A stretch of DNA of 40,080 nt from Clostridiales bacterium. Lineage in GTDB: Bacteria; Bacillota; Clostridia; Saccharofermentanales; Saccharofermentanaceae. The DNA lies in the NCBI GenBank assembly GCA_017513085.1, contig JAFWDK010000034.1, positions 1-40,080 on the forward strand, given 5' to 3'. Positions 6,685 to 15,498 of this stretch are shown here, piece after piece; position 1 is the first letter of the stretch, and every line of letters starts with the position of its first letter. The notes below the pieces were generated by a model that saw only the letters and a program-made list of their open reading frames with translations, had not been told where the DNA came from and searched no databases. The position numbers and the translations under genes are program-made.

Positions 6685-9339
6685 TCAGGCCTCAGGCTGT
6701 TCCGTCTCTGCGATGTTTTCTTCGGAAGTCTGCTCAGCTGCTGTCTCATTATTGTCTACTTCCGCATTACCTTCGGAAAGCTTCAGGTCCTCATTTTCTC
6801 CTTCAGCAGTTTCCTCGGTCTCTTCTTCGTGGTCGACTACGGCCACGTCAACGATCAGGCTTCCCTTCGAGCGCATGAGCGTAACGCCCTGCGTAACTCT
6901 GGAAAGAACCGGGATCTCCTTGGCCCATAGACGGATCACAATGCCGTCATCGTTGATGATCAGGATATCCTTGTCGTCATCAACGAGCAATGCACGGACA
7001 AGTGGTCCTGTCTTATCTGCTACACGGTAGGTCATCAGACCCTTACCGCCACGGGACTGCACACGATACTCATCAAGTTCGGAACGCTTTCCGAATCCCT
7101 TTTCCGCGATAACCAGGAGATTCTGATTATCTACAACCGGCGCCATTCCGATAACGGCATCGTCATCACGAAGCGTAATGCCCTTCACACCCATAGTGTT
7201 TCGTCCGGTGTTACGGACACAATTCTCATTGAACCGGATCGAGAAACCGTTTCTGGTAACCAGTACGATCTCCTGATTTCCATCTGTCAGATGCACGCCT
7301 ACCAATTCGTCCTCTTCCCGGATATTGATAGCGATCAGACCGCTCTTGTTGATACGGGAATAATCCATCAGGTTGGTCTTCTTCACAACACCTTCACGGG
7401 TCGCCATCGTGAGGAAAGCACCCTCTGTGAATTCCTTGATCGGAATAATGGTACGGATCTTCTCCTCTGCTTCCAGCTGCAGCAGGTTGACTACCGCTGT
7501 ACCCTTCGCGGAACGGCCGGCCTCCGGGATCTGGTAACCCTTCATGCGGAACACACGGCCACGGTTGGTAAAGCAAAGAAGGATATCATGTGTGGAAGAT
7601 GTAATGATCTTCGTAACATAGTCTTCTTCGTGAGTGGCCAGGCCTGAAATACCACGGCCTCCGCGATGCTGGCTTCTGTATGTATCGATCGGCATACGCT
7701 TCACATAGCCCAGGTGAGTCAGCGTGATCACGATCTGTTCTTCCTGGATCAAAGATTCGTCATCGATCTCATCTTCATCCGGCGGACCGATCTCTGTTCT
7801 TCTTTCTTCGAAATACTTCTTCTTGATCTCGAGGATCTCGTCCTTGATAACTTTACGGAGCAGAGTCTCATCGTCAATAACATTGCGGAAATAAGCAATA
7901 CGCTCGTCCAGTTCTCTTGCCTCGGCTTCGAGCTTTTCTCTTTCCAGACCGGTAAGACGACCCAGACGCATATCAACGATGTGCTGCGCCTGCTTGTCAG
8001 AGAAACCGAAACGCTCACAGAGTCTCGCCTTAGCCTGTTCCTCTGTACGGGAAGAACGGATGATCTGAATAACCTCATCGATATTATCGATCGCAATCAG
8101 AAGGCCTTCCACGATGTGTTTACGGGCAAGTGCTTTTTCCAGGTCATACTTGGTACGGCGCAAAACGACATCTTCCTGATGCGCCACGTAATAAGTCAGC
8201 GCGTCAAGCAGATTGATGGTCTTCGGTTCCAGACGGCCTTCGCTGTCCGGGACCAGAGCCAGCATATTGGCGCAGAATGCGTCCTGGATCTGGGAATTCT
8301 TATAAAGCTGATTCAGTACCACATTGGCATTTGCATCACGGCGGAGTTCAATAACAATGCGCACTTTCTCGTTACGGTCAGACTCGTCGCGGATATCGGA
8401 GATACCTTCGATCTTCTTCTCCTTGACCAGCTCGGCGATCTTCTCGATCAGGCGGGCTTTATTGACCATATACGGCAGGTCATGCACGATGATACGGGCA
8501 CGGCCATTGCTCATGACTTCGATATCGGTGTGGGCACGTACTACGATACGGCCTTTACCGGTCCTGTATGTATCGTTAATGCCCCGGCGACCGAGGATCA
8601 TGCCGCCTGTCGGGAAGTCAGGGCCCTTGACTACAGTCATGAGGTCATCGATCGTGGCTTCCGGATTATCCAGGAGCATGACAACACCATCGATCACTTC
8701 GCCCATGTTATGCGGCGGGATATTCGTCGCCATACCTACAGCGATACCGACAGAACCATTTACCAGAAGATTCGGAAAACGTGACGGAAGCGCAACAGGC
8801 TCAACATCATGTTCATCAAAGTTCGGGCGGAAGTCGACCGTACCCTTGTTAATGTCGCTCATCATTTCCATGGCGACCTTCTGTAGTCTTGCCTCTGTAT
8901 AACGGTAAGCAGCCGGCGGGTCACCGTCCATGGAACCGAAGTTACCATGTCCTTCTACCAGCATATAACGCATGGAAAAGTCCTGTGCGAGACGTACGAG
9001 GGCATCATATACGGATGCGTCGCCATGCGGATGGAAACGGCCGAGCACGTCACCTACGGTAGTCGCGCACTTACGATATGGCTTATCCGGCGTAAATCCC
9101 TGTGTGTACATGGAGTACAGGATCCTTCTATGTACCGGCTTCAAACCATCCCGGATATCCGGCAAAGCACGGTCAGAAATAACACTCATCGCATAATCGA
9201 TGAAGGATTTCTTCATTTCTTTTTCAAGATCCACCGGTATGATCGTGGTCTGTTCGGAACAGAAAATCGCGTCAACTTCGGCTTCCTGCTGCTTTCTCAG
9301 ATCCTTCCCGGATAAGTTCTCATTTGTAGAATCAGACAT
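6685..9339 (-). CDS. gyrA: DNA gyrase subunit A
   Basis: An 884-residue subunit A of the type IIA topoisomerase that introduces negative supercoils. The catalytic tyrosine is Tyr147 in RYTEARL. The winged-helix part includes HPHGDASVYD, so the residue matching E. coli Ser83 is Ala108 and Asp87 is Asp112. The GyrA box reads QHRGGRG, supporting gyrase rather than topoisomerase IV. Six GyrA C-terminal propeller repeats fit the length. The N-terminus is about 25 residues longer than in E. coli, and the C-terminus is a long acidic tail of about 50 residues. The start has GGGAGG upstream. gyrB is not adjacent, although gyrB-gyrA often sit together near the origin. Confidence 0.96.
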   Translation of the reverse strand: MSDSTNENLSGKDLRKQQEAEVDAIFCSEQTTIIPVDLEKEMKKSFIDYAMSVISDRALPDIRDGLKPVHRRILYSMYTQGFTPDKPYRKCATTVGDVLGRFHPHGDASVYDALVRLAQDFSMRYMLVEGHGNFGSMDGDPPAAYRYTEARLQKVAMEMMSDINKGTVDFRPNFDEHDVEPVALPSRFPNLLVNGSVGIAVGMATNIPPHNMGEVIDGVVMLLDNPEATIDDLMTVVKGPDFPTGGMILGRRGINDTYRTGKGRIVVRAHTDIEVMSNGRARIIVHDLPYMVNKARLIEKIAELVKEKKIEGISDIRDESDRNEKVRIVIELRRDANANVVLNQLYKNSQIQDAFCANMLALVPDSEGRLEPKTINLLDALTYYVAHQEDVVLRRTKYDLEKALARKHIVEGLLIAIDNIDEVIQIIRSSRTEEQAKARLCERFGFSDKQAQHIVDMRLGRLTGLEREKLEAEARELDERIAYFRNVIDDETLLRKVIKDEILEIKKKYFEERRTEIGPPDEDEIDDESLIQEEQIVITLTHLGYVKRMPIDTYRSQHRGGRGISGLATHEEDYVTKIITSSTHDILLCFTNRGRVFRMKGYQIPEAGRSAKGTAVVNLLQLEAEEKIRTIIPIKEFTEGAFLTMATREGVVKKTNLMDYSRINKSGLIAINIREEDELVGVHLTDGNQEIVLVTRNGFSIRFNENCVRNTGRNTMGVKGITLRDDDAVIGMAPVVDNQNLLVIAEKGFGKRSELDEYRVQSRGGKGLMTYRVADKTGPLVRALLVDDDKDILIINDDGIVIRLWAKEIPVLSRVTQGVTLMRSKGSLIVDVAVVDHEEETEETAEGENEDLKLSEGNAEVDNNETAAEQTSEENIAETEQPEA

Positions 9340-9382
9340 CAGTCTTCCTCCCTTATTCCTTATTACAAATAGTCACCCAACT

Positions 9383-9391
9383 ATTTTACCA
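9383..9391 (-). promoter_or_regulatory. Extended -10 promoter of gyrA
   Basis: On the minus strand TGG-TAAAAT lies about 45 bases before the gyrA ATG. Just upstream is the short inverted repeat ACCCG-TTTTT-CGGT. No clear -35 is seen. Confidence 0.5.
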
Positions 9392-9455
9392 CAACAACCC
9401 GTTTTTCGGTGGTCAAAATCAAACTTTTTGTATAGAATAAATGCGAAATCTTTGC

Positions 9456-9479
9456 AACAGATTTCAAGACTGTCTCGTC
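9456..9479 (+). promoter_or_regulatory. Possible ECF-type autoregulatory promoter of the sigma factor gene
   Basis: GCAACA with the AAC core at 9456-9458, 17 bases, then CGTC (9476-9479) followed by TAATAA. This resembles the AAC-N16/17-CGT(C/A) layout used by many ECF sigma factors on their own genes. A start near 9487 would leave about 20 bases before the ATG at 9507, enough for its SD. A TAGAAT further upstream (about 9432) could be a second, housekeeping promoter. Inference from pattern only. Confidence 0.35.
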
Positions 9480-9506
9480 TAATAATTGAAGCAGAAAGGG
9501 AGCAAG

Positions 9507-10079
9507 ATGGCACCGGATATCGTTTCAGAAACGGAACATTACCAAAAGCCCGATGTGGAAGAGCTTTTTACGCTTTATGGCAACGATGTGCTGCGTATGT
9601 GCAACGTCTACCTGCGGAAACAATCTCTGGCCGAGGATGCTTTTCAAGACGTATTCGTTAAGGTCATGACACGTCTGGATTCCTGGCGTGGCGAAAGCGA
9701 TATTAAGTACTGGCTCTTGTCGATTGCAAGAAATGTATGCCTGGACTATCTGAAGTCTTCTTATATGCAAAGGACCAGTTTCCTGGGCGATCTTCTCGAC
9801 CGTGTGAAGCCGCGCAGCGAAGAAAAGAAGCGCATCAAGCCGCTTCCCGGGAACCAGGTCGAGGATCGTCTGATCGAGAAACTCGATGACAGTAATCCTC
9901 TTCTGGATGCAGTCCAGTCTTTGCCACCGAAGTACAAGGATGTGATCCTTCTTCGTTTCTACTTCGACATGGATAATGCCCAGATCGGCAAACAGCTCGG
10001 CATTACGGAAAGTTCCGTAAGAAGCCGTCTGATGCGTGCACGGGAAAAATTGAAAGATTATTGGAAGGAGGAAGAGTAA
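9507..10079 (+). CDS. RNA polymerase ECF-type sigma factor (sigma-70 family)
   Basis: A 190-residue alternative sigma factor. Region 2 is at about residues 20-90 (EELFTLYGNDVLRMCNVYL, then LAEDAFQDVFVKVM and YWLLSIARNVCLDYLK). Region 4 is at about 130-185, with a helix-turn-helix (DNAQIGKQLGITESSVRSRL). A basic linker of about 35 residues joins them. It should direct RNA polymerase to a small stress- or envelope-related regulon. The ATG at 9507 is used, with AAAGGGAG immediately upstream; a TTG seven codons earlier has no RBS. The next gene starts one base after this stop, the usual sigma/anti-sigma arrangement. Confidence 0.9.
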   Translation: MAPDIVSETEHYQKPDVEELFTLYGNDVLRMCNVYLRKQSLAEDAFQDVFVKVMTRLDSWRGESDIKYWLLSIARNVCLDYLKSSYMQRTSFLGDLLDRVKPRSEEKKRIKPLPGNQVEDRLIEKLDDSNPLLDAVQSLPPKYKDVILLRFYFDMDNAQIGKQLGITESSVRSRLMRAREKLKDYWKEEE

Positions 10080-10080
10080 T

Positions 10081-11079
10081 ATGTTTGGAGATGATCTTAA
10101 GAAGAGTCTTGAACCGATCCAGGTTTCAGAAGAACTCTTGGAAAAAACAAGAAAATCCATAGAAGCCGCGCGTCTTGAGCAGGCCCAGACCTCTTTGGAA
10201 AAAGCTTTCAAAAAGAGTTTCTCTTCCGGTAAATATGTTCGTATCGGAGCGATGGCCGCTTGCGCCATCCTTGTAGGTATCGGATTGTGGGCCGTTCTTC
10301 CTGCCTTAGGCCGAAAGTCTACAGAAAAAGCTGACGCTGTAGCATACGATACGACCAAAGCATTGGATAGGAATATGGTAGCAGAAGTAGACAGTCTTAT
10401 GCCTACAAGGCTCGAGACTACCCAGCTGGCAACAACAACGATGGAGAACGAATGTATTGAATCCGAAGACTCATACGACGACGATTATGAGAATACTTTC
10501 CCGGAAGCTGAGGAAACTGCCGCCGATGAAACTGTTCCAAGCAAGGGATCAAATTACTTTCTTGCTTCCACAGCACTCATAAATGGCAAAACACTATCCA
10601 TCAATAGCAAAAGGAACGCTCTGACATGGGGGTCCGATACCAACAGCACTCTTCCGGCGTTGCCTGCACTCGATAGTAACAATCGGATCGAGGGCATATC
10701 GTTCATCGCACAAAGCAATCTTCTTTGTGTAGTGACCAGTGCTGATGCCGGTAGTGATCTTGCATATGGAACATGCACTGCATATATTTATTCGCTCAAA
10801 GACAATACATGGAAGAAGGAATTTGTCGTTTCGCAGTACGGAGAACTCATCAAAGCCGTCGCCAATGACAGCAATCTCCTTCTCATGACCAAATACCAAG
10901 TGACAGATCCGGACGCCGGTTCCAGCATCCCGGCTCTTAAGGCGGATGATGGACACTGGGAACCACTCGATTCCTACATCTATTATGAGAACCACAAACC
11001 GGGCGGAACTTATTATCTTACCATCACTTCCGATCTGGTAAATAATCAGGTTGTCAATGTCTCTATCACTTACAAGTGA
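10081..11079 (+). CDS. Probable membrane anti-sigma factor with a short beta-propeller-like ectodomain
   Basis: A 332-residue protein with a cytoplasmic N-terminus of about 50 residues (charged, helical), one transmembrane helix at about 53-76, an acidic Thr/Glu linker (about 85-155) and an extracellular part. Stretches such as YIYSLKDNTWKKEF and the later LLLMTKYQV...YIYYEN resemble the secreted beta-propeller domain (Pfam Beta_propel), which in Clostridia occurs on proteins paired with ECF sigma factors. The ectodomain here is only about 170 residues, too short for a full propeller, and a terminator follows directly, so the short form looks genuine rather than frameshifted. It is coupled to the sigma gene with one base between stop and start. 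No zinc-binding anti-sigma motif (HxxxCxxC) is seen. The anti-sigma role is inferred. Confidence 0.65.
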   Translation: MFGDDLKKSLEPIQVSEELLEKTRKSIEAARLEQAQTSLEKAFKKSFSSGKYVRIGAMAACAILVGIGLWAVLPALGRKSTEKADAVAYDTTKALDRNMVAEVDSLMPTRLETTQLATTTMENECIESEDSYDDDYENTFPEAEETAADETVPSKGSNYFLASTALINGKTLSINSKRNALTWGSDTNSTLPALPALDSNNRIEGISFIAQSNLLCVVTSADAGSDLAYGTCTAYIYSLKDNTWKKEFVVSQYGELIKAVANDSNLLLMTKYQVTDPDAGSSIPALKADDGHWEPLDSYIYYENHKPGGTYYLTITSDLVNNQVVNVSITYK

Positions 11080-11111
11080 TACCCGGAACAACAAAACAGG
11101 TGTAAACAAAA

Positions 11112-11140
11112 GGAGCCGTCTTACAAGATCGGCTCCTTTT
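11112..11140. terminator. Bidirectional terminator covering the rsmG stop codon
   Basis: GGAGCCG (11112-11118) pairs with CGGCTCC (11130-11136). On the plus strand TTTT follows; on the minus strand TTTTGTTT follows. The loop and one arm contain the last codons and stop of rsmG (11121-11123), so the hairpin is part of that reading frame. It ends both the anti-sigma transcript and the rpmH-rsmG operon. Confidence 0.8.
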
Positions 11141-12065
11141 CCGGTTTTCCTTGTCCACGAGGATATTTCGGTGGTGTCGGGCGTATCTTGCGGATCACAA
11201 CGATCGAGCGCTGCATGTCCGTACCCGGAAGAGTAAATGTATGCACCGTTTCCAGTGTGCCGCCCAGGGTAACGATTGCCTTTTGCGCTTCTTCTGTTTC
11301 TTCTTCCGCATGTCCTTTCATAGCCAGAAAGATACCACCGACTTTCACATACGGAAGGCAGTATTCACAAAGAGTCGGCAGCGCAGCGACAGCACGAGCT
11401 GTAGAAATATCGAATTTCTCACGATATTGCTTGGATTTAGCACACTCCTCGGCCCGGCCGTGCACGGTCTTGATATCCGAAAGCTGAAGCTGTTCACAAA
11501 CTGCATCCAAAAATGCGATGCGCTTCTTCAGAGAATCCAGAAGAGTCACGGAAAGCCCGCTCATCGTAACCTTCAGCGGGATACCCGGAAAGCCTGCTCC
11601 CGTGCCGACATCGATCAACGAAAGATCTCGGCGTCCTTGCTTTCTTTCTTCGTCCTCAATATGGGAAACCAATGTTAGAGAGTCGATAAAATGCCGAATG
11701 GCAATTCCCTGATCATCGACGATATTTGTCAGGTTCATCTTCTCATTCCACTTGCGGAGCATCGCGGCATAGACCTGAAACGCACGGATGCTTTCTGCAG
11801 AAAGCGGCACCGATATATCTTCACTTCCGGATGTCAGGAAAGGCGAGATTTCATGGGCTTTGGAAATATCTTCCTCACTTGTCACGATAGGCTCATGTTT
11901 AGGCACAGTCATTAAAGCCGGTGCCGAAGTTTTCTCTTTAGGCGAAGACTTGACGTTTTCCTTTTTCTTCGCCCCTTTTCCGCCTCCGGTCATCTTGTTG
12001 CGAAGCGCGCGCTTATCCTCCGGAGAAAGGCCGTTTCCACCTTGTGGTTTGATCTTCTTATTCAT
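11121..12065 (-). CDS. rsmG: 16S rRNA (guanine-527-N7)-methyltransferase RsmG
   Basis: A 314-residue SAM-dependent methylase that modifies G527 of 16S rRNA; its loss gives low-level streptomycin resistance in other bacteria. The GidB fold is seen from about residue 90: MLRKWNEKMNLTNI, HFIDSL, then the SAM motif DVGTGAGFPGIPL and the TARAVA segment. The family usually has about 210-240 residues. Here an extra N-terminus of about 75 residues is rich in Lys, Gly, Ser and Pro and looks disordered. The ATG at 12065 overlaps the mnmG stop by eight bases and has AGGAG nine bases upstream, so the extension is probably translated. Last gene of the operon. Confidence 0.92.
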   Translation of the reverse strand: MNKKIKPQGGNGLSPEDKRALRNKMTGGGKGAKKKENVKSSPKEKTSAPALMTVPKHEPIVTSEEDISKAHEISPFLTSGSEDISVPLSAESIRAFQVYAAMLRKWNEKMNLTNIVDDQGIAIRHFIDSLTLVSHIEDEERKQGRRDLSLIDVGTGAGFPGIPLKVTMSGLSVTLLDSLKKRIAFLDAVCEQLQLSDIKTVHGRAEECAKSKQYREKFDISTARAVAALPTLCEYCLPYVKVGGIFLAMKGHAEEETEEAQKAIVTLGGTLETVHTFTLPGTDMQRSIVVIRKIRPTPPKYPRGQGKPEKEPIL

Positions 12066-14019
12066 GCTGTTCTTCTCCTGCTTCACGTGCCTGTCGTTTT
12101 TGTGCATCCAGATAGACCAGCAGAACCGCTATATCTGCCGGTGAAACACCGGATATACGGGAAGCCTGTCCCAGAGACATCGGCTTCCTCTGCATCAGTT
12201 TGCTTCTTGCCTCCAAGCGGAGTCCTGAGATCTGATCATAGGGAATATCCGGCGACAGTTTCTTTTTTTCGAGGCTTGCGAATTTCCGTATACGTTCTTC
12301 TTCCAAAGCCAGATAGCCTTCGTATTTAATGTCGACTTCTACGGCAAAAATAACGTCCTCCGGAAGATTCGGACGCTTTGCATCCACCGGTGCCAGATCC
12401 CGGTAGTGGATCTCCGGACGTTTAATAAGTTCTGAAAGCGAGATACCGGAGTGTGTCAGAGTACTACCGCAACGCTCCAGGATCCGGTGCAGTTTCTCAC
12501 TCGGAGGAAGATGTGTACTGCGAAGGCGGCTCTTCTCCTCTTCAATGGCATTTTTCTTCGCCACAAAAGCCTGATAACGCTCTTCGGAGATCAATCCGAT
12601 GTTATGTCCTATTTCCGTCAGCCGTGCGTCAGCATTGTCCTGTCGGAGGAAAATACGGTATTCGGCGCGGGAAGTCATCATACGATAGGGTTCCTGCGTT
12701 CCTTTAGTGACCAGATCATCGATCAGGACACCGATATACGCCTGGGAACGGTCAAGAATAACCGGTTCTTTTCCAAGCACTTTCATCGCAGCATTGATCC
12801 CGGCCATAAGTCCCTGAGCAGCCGCCTCTTCGTAGCCGGAAGATCCGTTGATCTGTCCTGCCGTAAAAAGACCGCTTACTAAGGTAGACTCTAAAGACAG
12901 ATCCGCTGTTGTCGGATCGATGCAGTCATATTCGATAGCATAGGCCGCCCGCTGGATATGGGCTTTTTCTAGACCCGGGAGAGAATGTACCATCTGTACC
13001 TGTACCTCTTCCGGAAGGCTGGTGCTGAATCCCTGAAGATACAGCTCACGTGTCTCTTCTCCCATCGGCTCCACAAATATCTGGTGCCTGCTCTTATCCG
13101 GGAATCGCATGAATTTATCTTCAATAGAAGGACAGTACCGGGGACCGATTCCTTCGATCACACCGCTATAAAGCGGCGATCTGTCCATATTCTCCGTAAT
13201 GACCTTTCTGGTCTCTTCGGTCGTCCATACCGCATAGCAAGGGATCTGATCCTTGGGCGGAACGATTCCTTTCATCTCGTTTTCGAAAGAAAAAGGCGGC
13301 ATATCCGGTTCGCCCGGCTGGATCTCCATAACAGACGTATCTACCGTTCTCGAATTCACACGCACCGGAGTTCCGGTCTTGAAGCGCTGCATCGTGATCC
13401 CGGCCTCTGCCATACTCTTCGAAAGTCCCACAGAACGGGAAAGACCATCCGGTCCGCTTTCCACGATGACCTCTCCACGGATCGTTCGGGATTCCATATA
13501 TGTACCGGAGCAGATCACGGCCGCTTTTATATGGTAGCACGCACCGCTTCTCGTCCGTACACCGTTGAGGATCTTCCTATTCTCCCCGTCTTCCCAGAAG
13601 AGCTCTACGACCTCGCCTTGTATCAGCGATATATTCTCTTCATTTTCAATTCTTTCCTTCATTCGCCGGCTATAGGCAGCACGGTCCATTTGAGCACGAG
13701 GGGAAAAAACGGCAGGTCCTTTCGAGCGGTTCAGCATACGTGTCTGGATAGCGGACAGATCCGCCATTTCACCCATTACGCCGCCCAGCGCATCTATCTC
13801 ACGGACAAGCTGCCCCTTTGCAGTTCCGCCGATACTCGGGTTACAGGGAAGATTTGCCAGCTGGTCCAGATGCAACGTAAAAAGCACTGTGGAAAGTCCC
13901 AGGTGCGCACAAGCAAAGGCGGCTTCGCAGCCCGCATGTCCGGCGCCGATCACGGCCACATCGTATGTGCCTGCTTCATACCAGGTCTTATTCTCTTTTA
14001 GCTGTTCCCAGTTTCCCAT
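12058..14019 (-). CDS. mnmG: tRNA uridine-5-carboxymethylaminomethyl modification enzyme, FAD subunit MnmG (GidA)
   Basis: A 653-residue FAD enzyme that with MnmE installs the (carboxymethyl)aminomethyl group at wobble U34 of certain tRNAs. The FAD Rossmann motif GAGHAGCEAA lies at about 25-34. The family signatures CNPSIGGTAKG and NGSSGYEEAAAQGL are present. The C-terminal helical domain that binds MnmE ends near SGVSPADIAVLLVYL. Length is typical apart from some 15 extra N-terminal residues. The start has AGGAGAG six bases upstream. It begins 11 bases after mnmE and overlaps rsmG by eight bases, so translation is tightly coupled. Confidence 0.97.
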   Translation of the reverse strand: MGNWEQLKENKTWYEAGTYDVAVIGAGHAGCEAAFACAHLGLSTVLFTLHLDQLANLPCNPSIGGTAKGQLVREIDALGGVMGEMADLSAIQTRMLNRSKGPAVFSPRAQMDRAAYSRRMKERIENEENISLIQGEVVELFWEDGENRKILNGVRTRSGACYHIKAAVICSGTYMESRTIRGEVIVESGPDGLSRSVGLSKSMAEAGITMQRFKTGTPVRVNSRTVDTSVMEIQPGEPDMPPFSFENEMKGIVPPKDQIPCYAVWTTEETRKVITENMDRSPLYSGVIEGIGPRYCPSIEDKFMRFPDKSRHQIFVEPMGEETRELYLQGFSTSLPEEVQVQMVHSLPGLEKAHIQRAAYAIEYDCIDPTTADLSLESTLVSGLFTAGQINGSSGYEEAAAQGLMAGINAAMKVLGKEPVILDRSQAYIGVLIDDLVTKGTQEPYRMMTSRAEYRIFLRQDNADARLTEIGHNIGLISEERYQAFVAKKNAIEEEKSRLRSTHLPPSEKLHRILERCGSTLTHSGISLSELIKRPEIHYRDLAPVDAKRPNLPEDVIFAVEVDIKYEGYLALEEERIRKFASLEKKKLSPDIPYDQISGLRLEARSKLMQRKPMSLGQASRISGVSPADIAVLLVYLDAQKRQAREAGEEQHE

Positions 14020-14030
14020 ATTCTCTCCTG

Positions 14031-15467
14031 TTACTTTCCAACGCAGAAGCGTGAAAAGATCGTATCAACCAATGTATCACTTACCGACTTTCCGGTGATC
14101 TCTCCCACATCCTCGAGTGCCGAACGAAGAAGCAATGCAGGCCCTTCGAGGGGATCACCCGCACGTAGCGCGGCGATACTCTTTCCTACTTTATCCAAAG
14201 CAGATGAAAGAACTTCAAAGTGTCTTCTGTTGGTCAGAAGCAGTTCAGAAGAAGAGGAGGCCCCCTTCTCATCGTAGGCACTTCTTATGAATTCTTCAAT
14301 CTTCCGAAGTCCCTCGCCGGTGGCTGAAGAAAGGCTGGTGCAAAGATCCGGTTCTCGAGTATATCCTCTTTCGGAAATCAAAGACATGACCTTCTCTTCC
14401 TGATTCTTAACCGTCTCTTCATCGGATGTATCCGACTTACTTATCAGAAGCGCAATCTTCGTTTCTTTCGGAAGACGCATGATCGGATCGATCAGATCGG
14501 TAATGGTCTTCTCTTTCTCATCCGTCGATACGAGCCAGAGCACAGCATCTGCTTCGGTGATTGCAGCGTTTGCACGGTTGACACCGATCGCTTCGACCAC
14601 GTCATCTGTCTCTCGGATACCGGCAGTGTCGATAAGCTTGACCGGAACGCCACGAATACTCGTTACGACTTCCAGCGTATCTCTCGTCGTACCCGGCACA
14701 TCCGTAACGATGGCTCTGTCATATCCGCTCAGGCGATTCAGAAGCGAAGATTTTCCACTGTTTGGAATTCCACAGATGACGACTCTCATCCTCTCCGAAA
14801 GGATACGCCCCTGTTTATAAGACTCTGTCAAGTTCTTAAGAGGAGAATAAACCGACTTTTCCAGTCCTTCCGCATAATTCGCCTTGGTCTCTCTATCGTC
14901 CTCGTCTTCGATCTCATCGATCCATAGCTCGAAATGCGCAAGCTGTGCGAAGAGGCTCGCAGAAATGTCCTCGGCCTGCTGTTTCAAAGATCCGGAAAGT
15001 TGGGATTCCGCGGCACGAAGCGCCAGCTCCGAGTCTGCGGCGATGACATCCATTACGGCTTCCGCCTGGGAAAGGTCGATTTTTCCGGCGATAAAAGCAT
15101 TCTTGGTAAATTCACCGGGGCCGGCCATTCTGGCGCCGTTTTCCAGCAAAACGCGAAGGATCTCCTGCCGGACGGTCAAGCCGCCATGACAAGAGATCTC
15201 TACTGATTCTTCACCTGTATAAGAATGGGGTGCGCAAAAACGCGTCACCATGACTTCGTCGATGGTTTCATTCGAGTCAGGATCGATAAACATCCCGTAA
15301 GCAACGGTGTACCCTGCCATCTCCGTGACAGTTTTGGCATCGCCTGCTGCACGCCGGATACGGATGACCTTATCCGCCACGGAAGCGGATCCTTCACCGG
15401 CCATACGGATCACTGCGATCCCACTCACTCCGGGTGGCGTAGCACATGCGCAATACGGCTTATCCAA
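14031..15467 (-). CDS. mnmE: tRNA modification GTPase MnmE
   Basis: A 478-residue K+-activated GTPase that works with MnmG on tRNA wobble uridine. The N-terminal folate-binding domain begins CACATPPGVSGIAVIRMAG. The inserted G domain has the P-loop GIPNSGKSS, the G2/G3 segment TDVPGTTRDT and DTAG. The protein ends FCVGK, the conserved catalytic-Cys tail. The G4 motif, normally NKxD, reads SKSD, an Asn-to-Ser change at a base-recognition residue. The gene follows jag by 31 bases in the origin-type operon. Confidence 0.97.
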   Translation of the reverse strand: MDKPYCACATPPGVSGIAVIRMAGEGSASVADKVIRIRRAAGDAKTVTEMAGYTVAYGMFIDPDSNETIDEVMVTRFCAPHSYTGEESVEISCHGGLTVRQEILRVLLENGARMAGPGEFTKNAFIAGKIDLSQAEAVMDVIAADSELALRAAESQLSGSLKQQAEDISASLFAQLAHFELWIDEIEDEDDRETKANYAEGLEKSVYSPLKNLTESYKQGRILSERMRVVICGIPNSGKSSLLNRLSGYDRAIVTDVPGTTRDTLEVVTSIRGVPVKLIDTAGIRETDDVVEAIGVNRANAAITEADAVLWLVSTDEKEKTITDLIDPIMRLPKETKIALLISKSDTSDEETVKNQEEKVMSLISERGYTREPDLCTSLSSATGEGLRKIEEFIRSAYDEKGASSSSELLLTNRRHFEVLSSALDKVGKSIAALRAGDPLEGPALLLRSALEDVGEITGKSVSDTLVDTIFSRFCVGK

Positions 15468-15498
15468 AGATCAATCGCCTCCCCAAAGAAAACCGGTA

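Noticed and set aside
11079..11121. Frameshift that shortens the anti-sigma ectodomain
   Set aside because: A terminator begins 33 bases after the stop and the rsmG gene follows, so no remnant of a longer ectodomain remains downstream.
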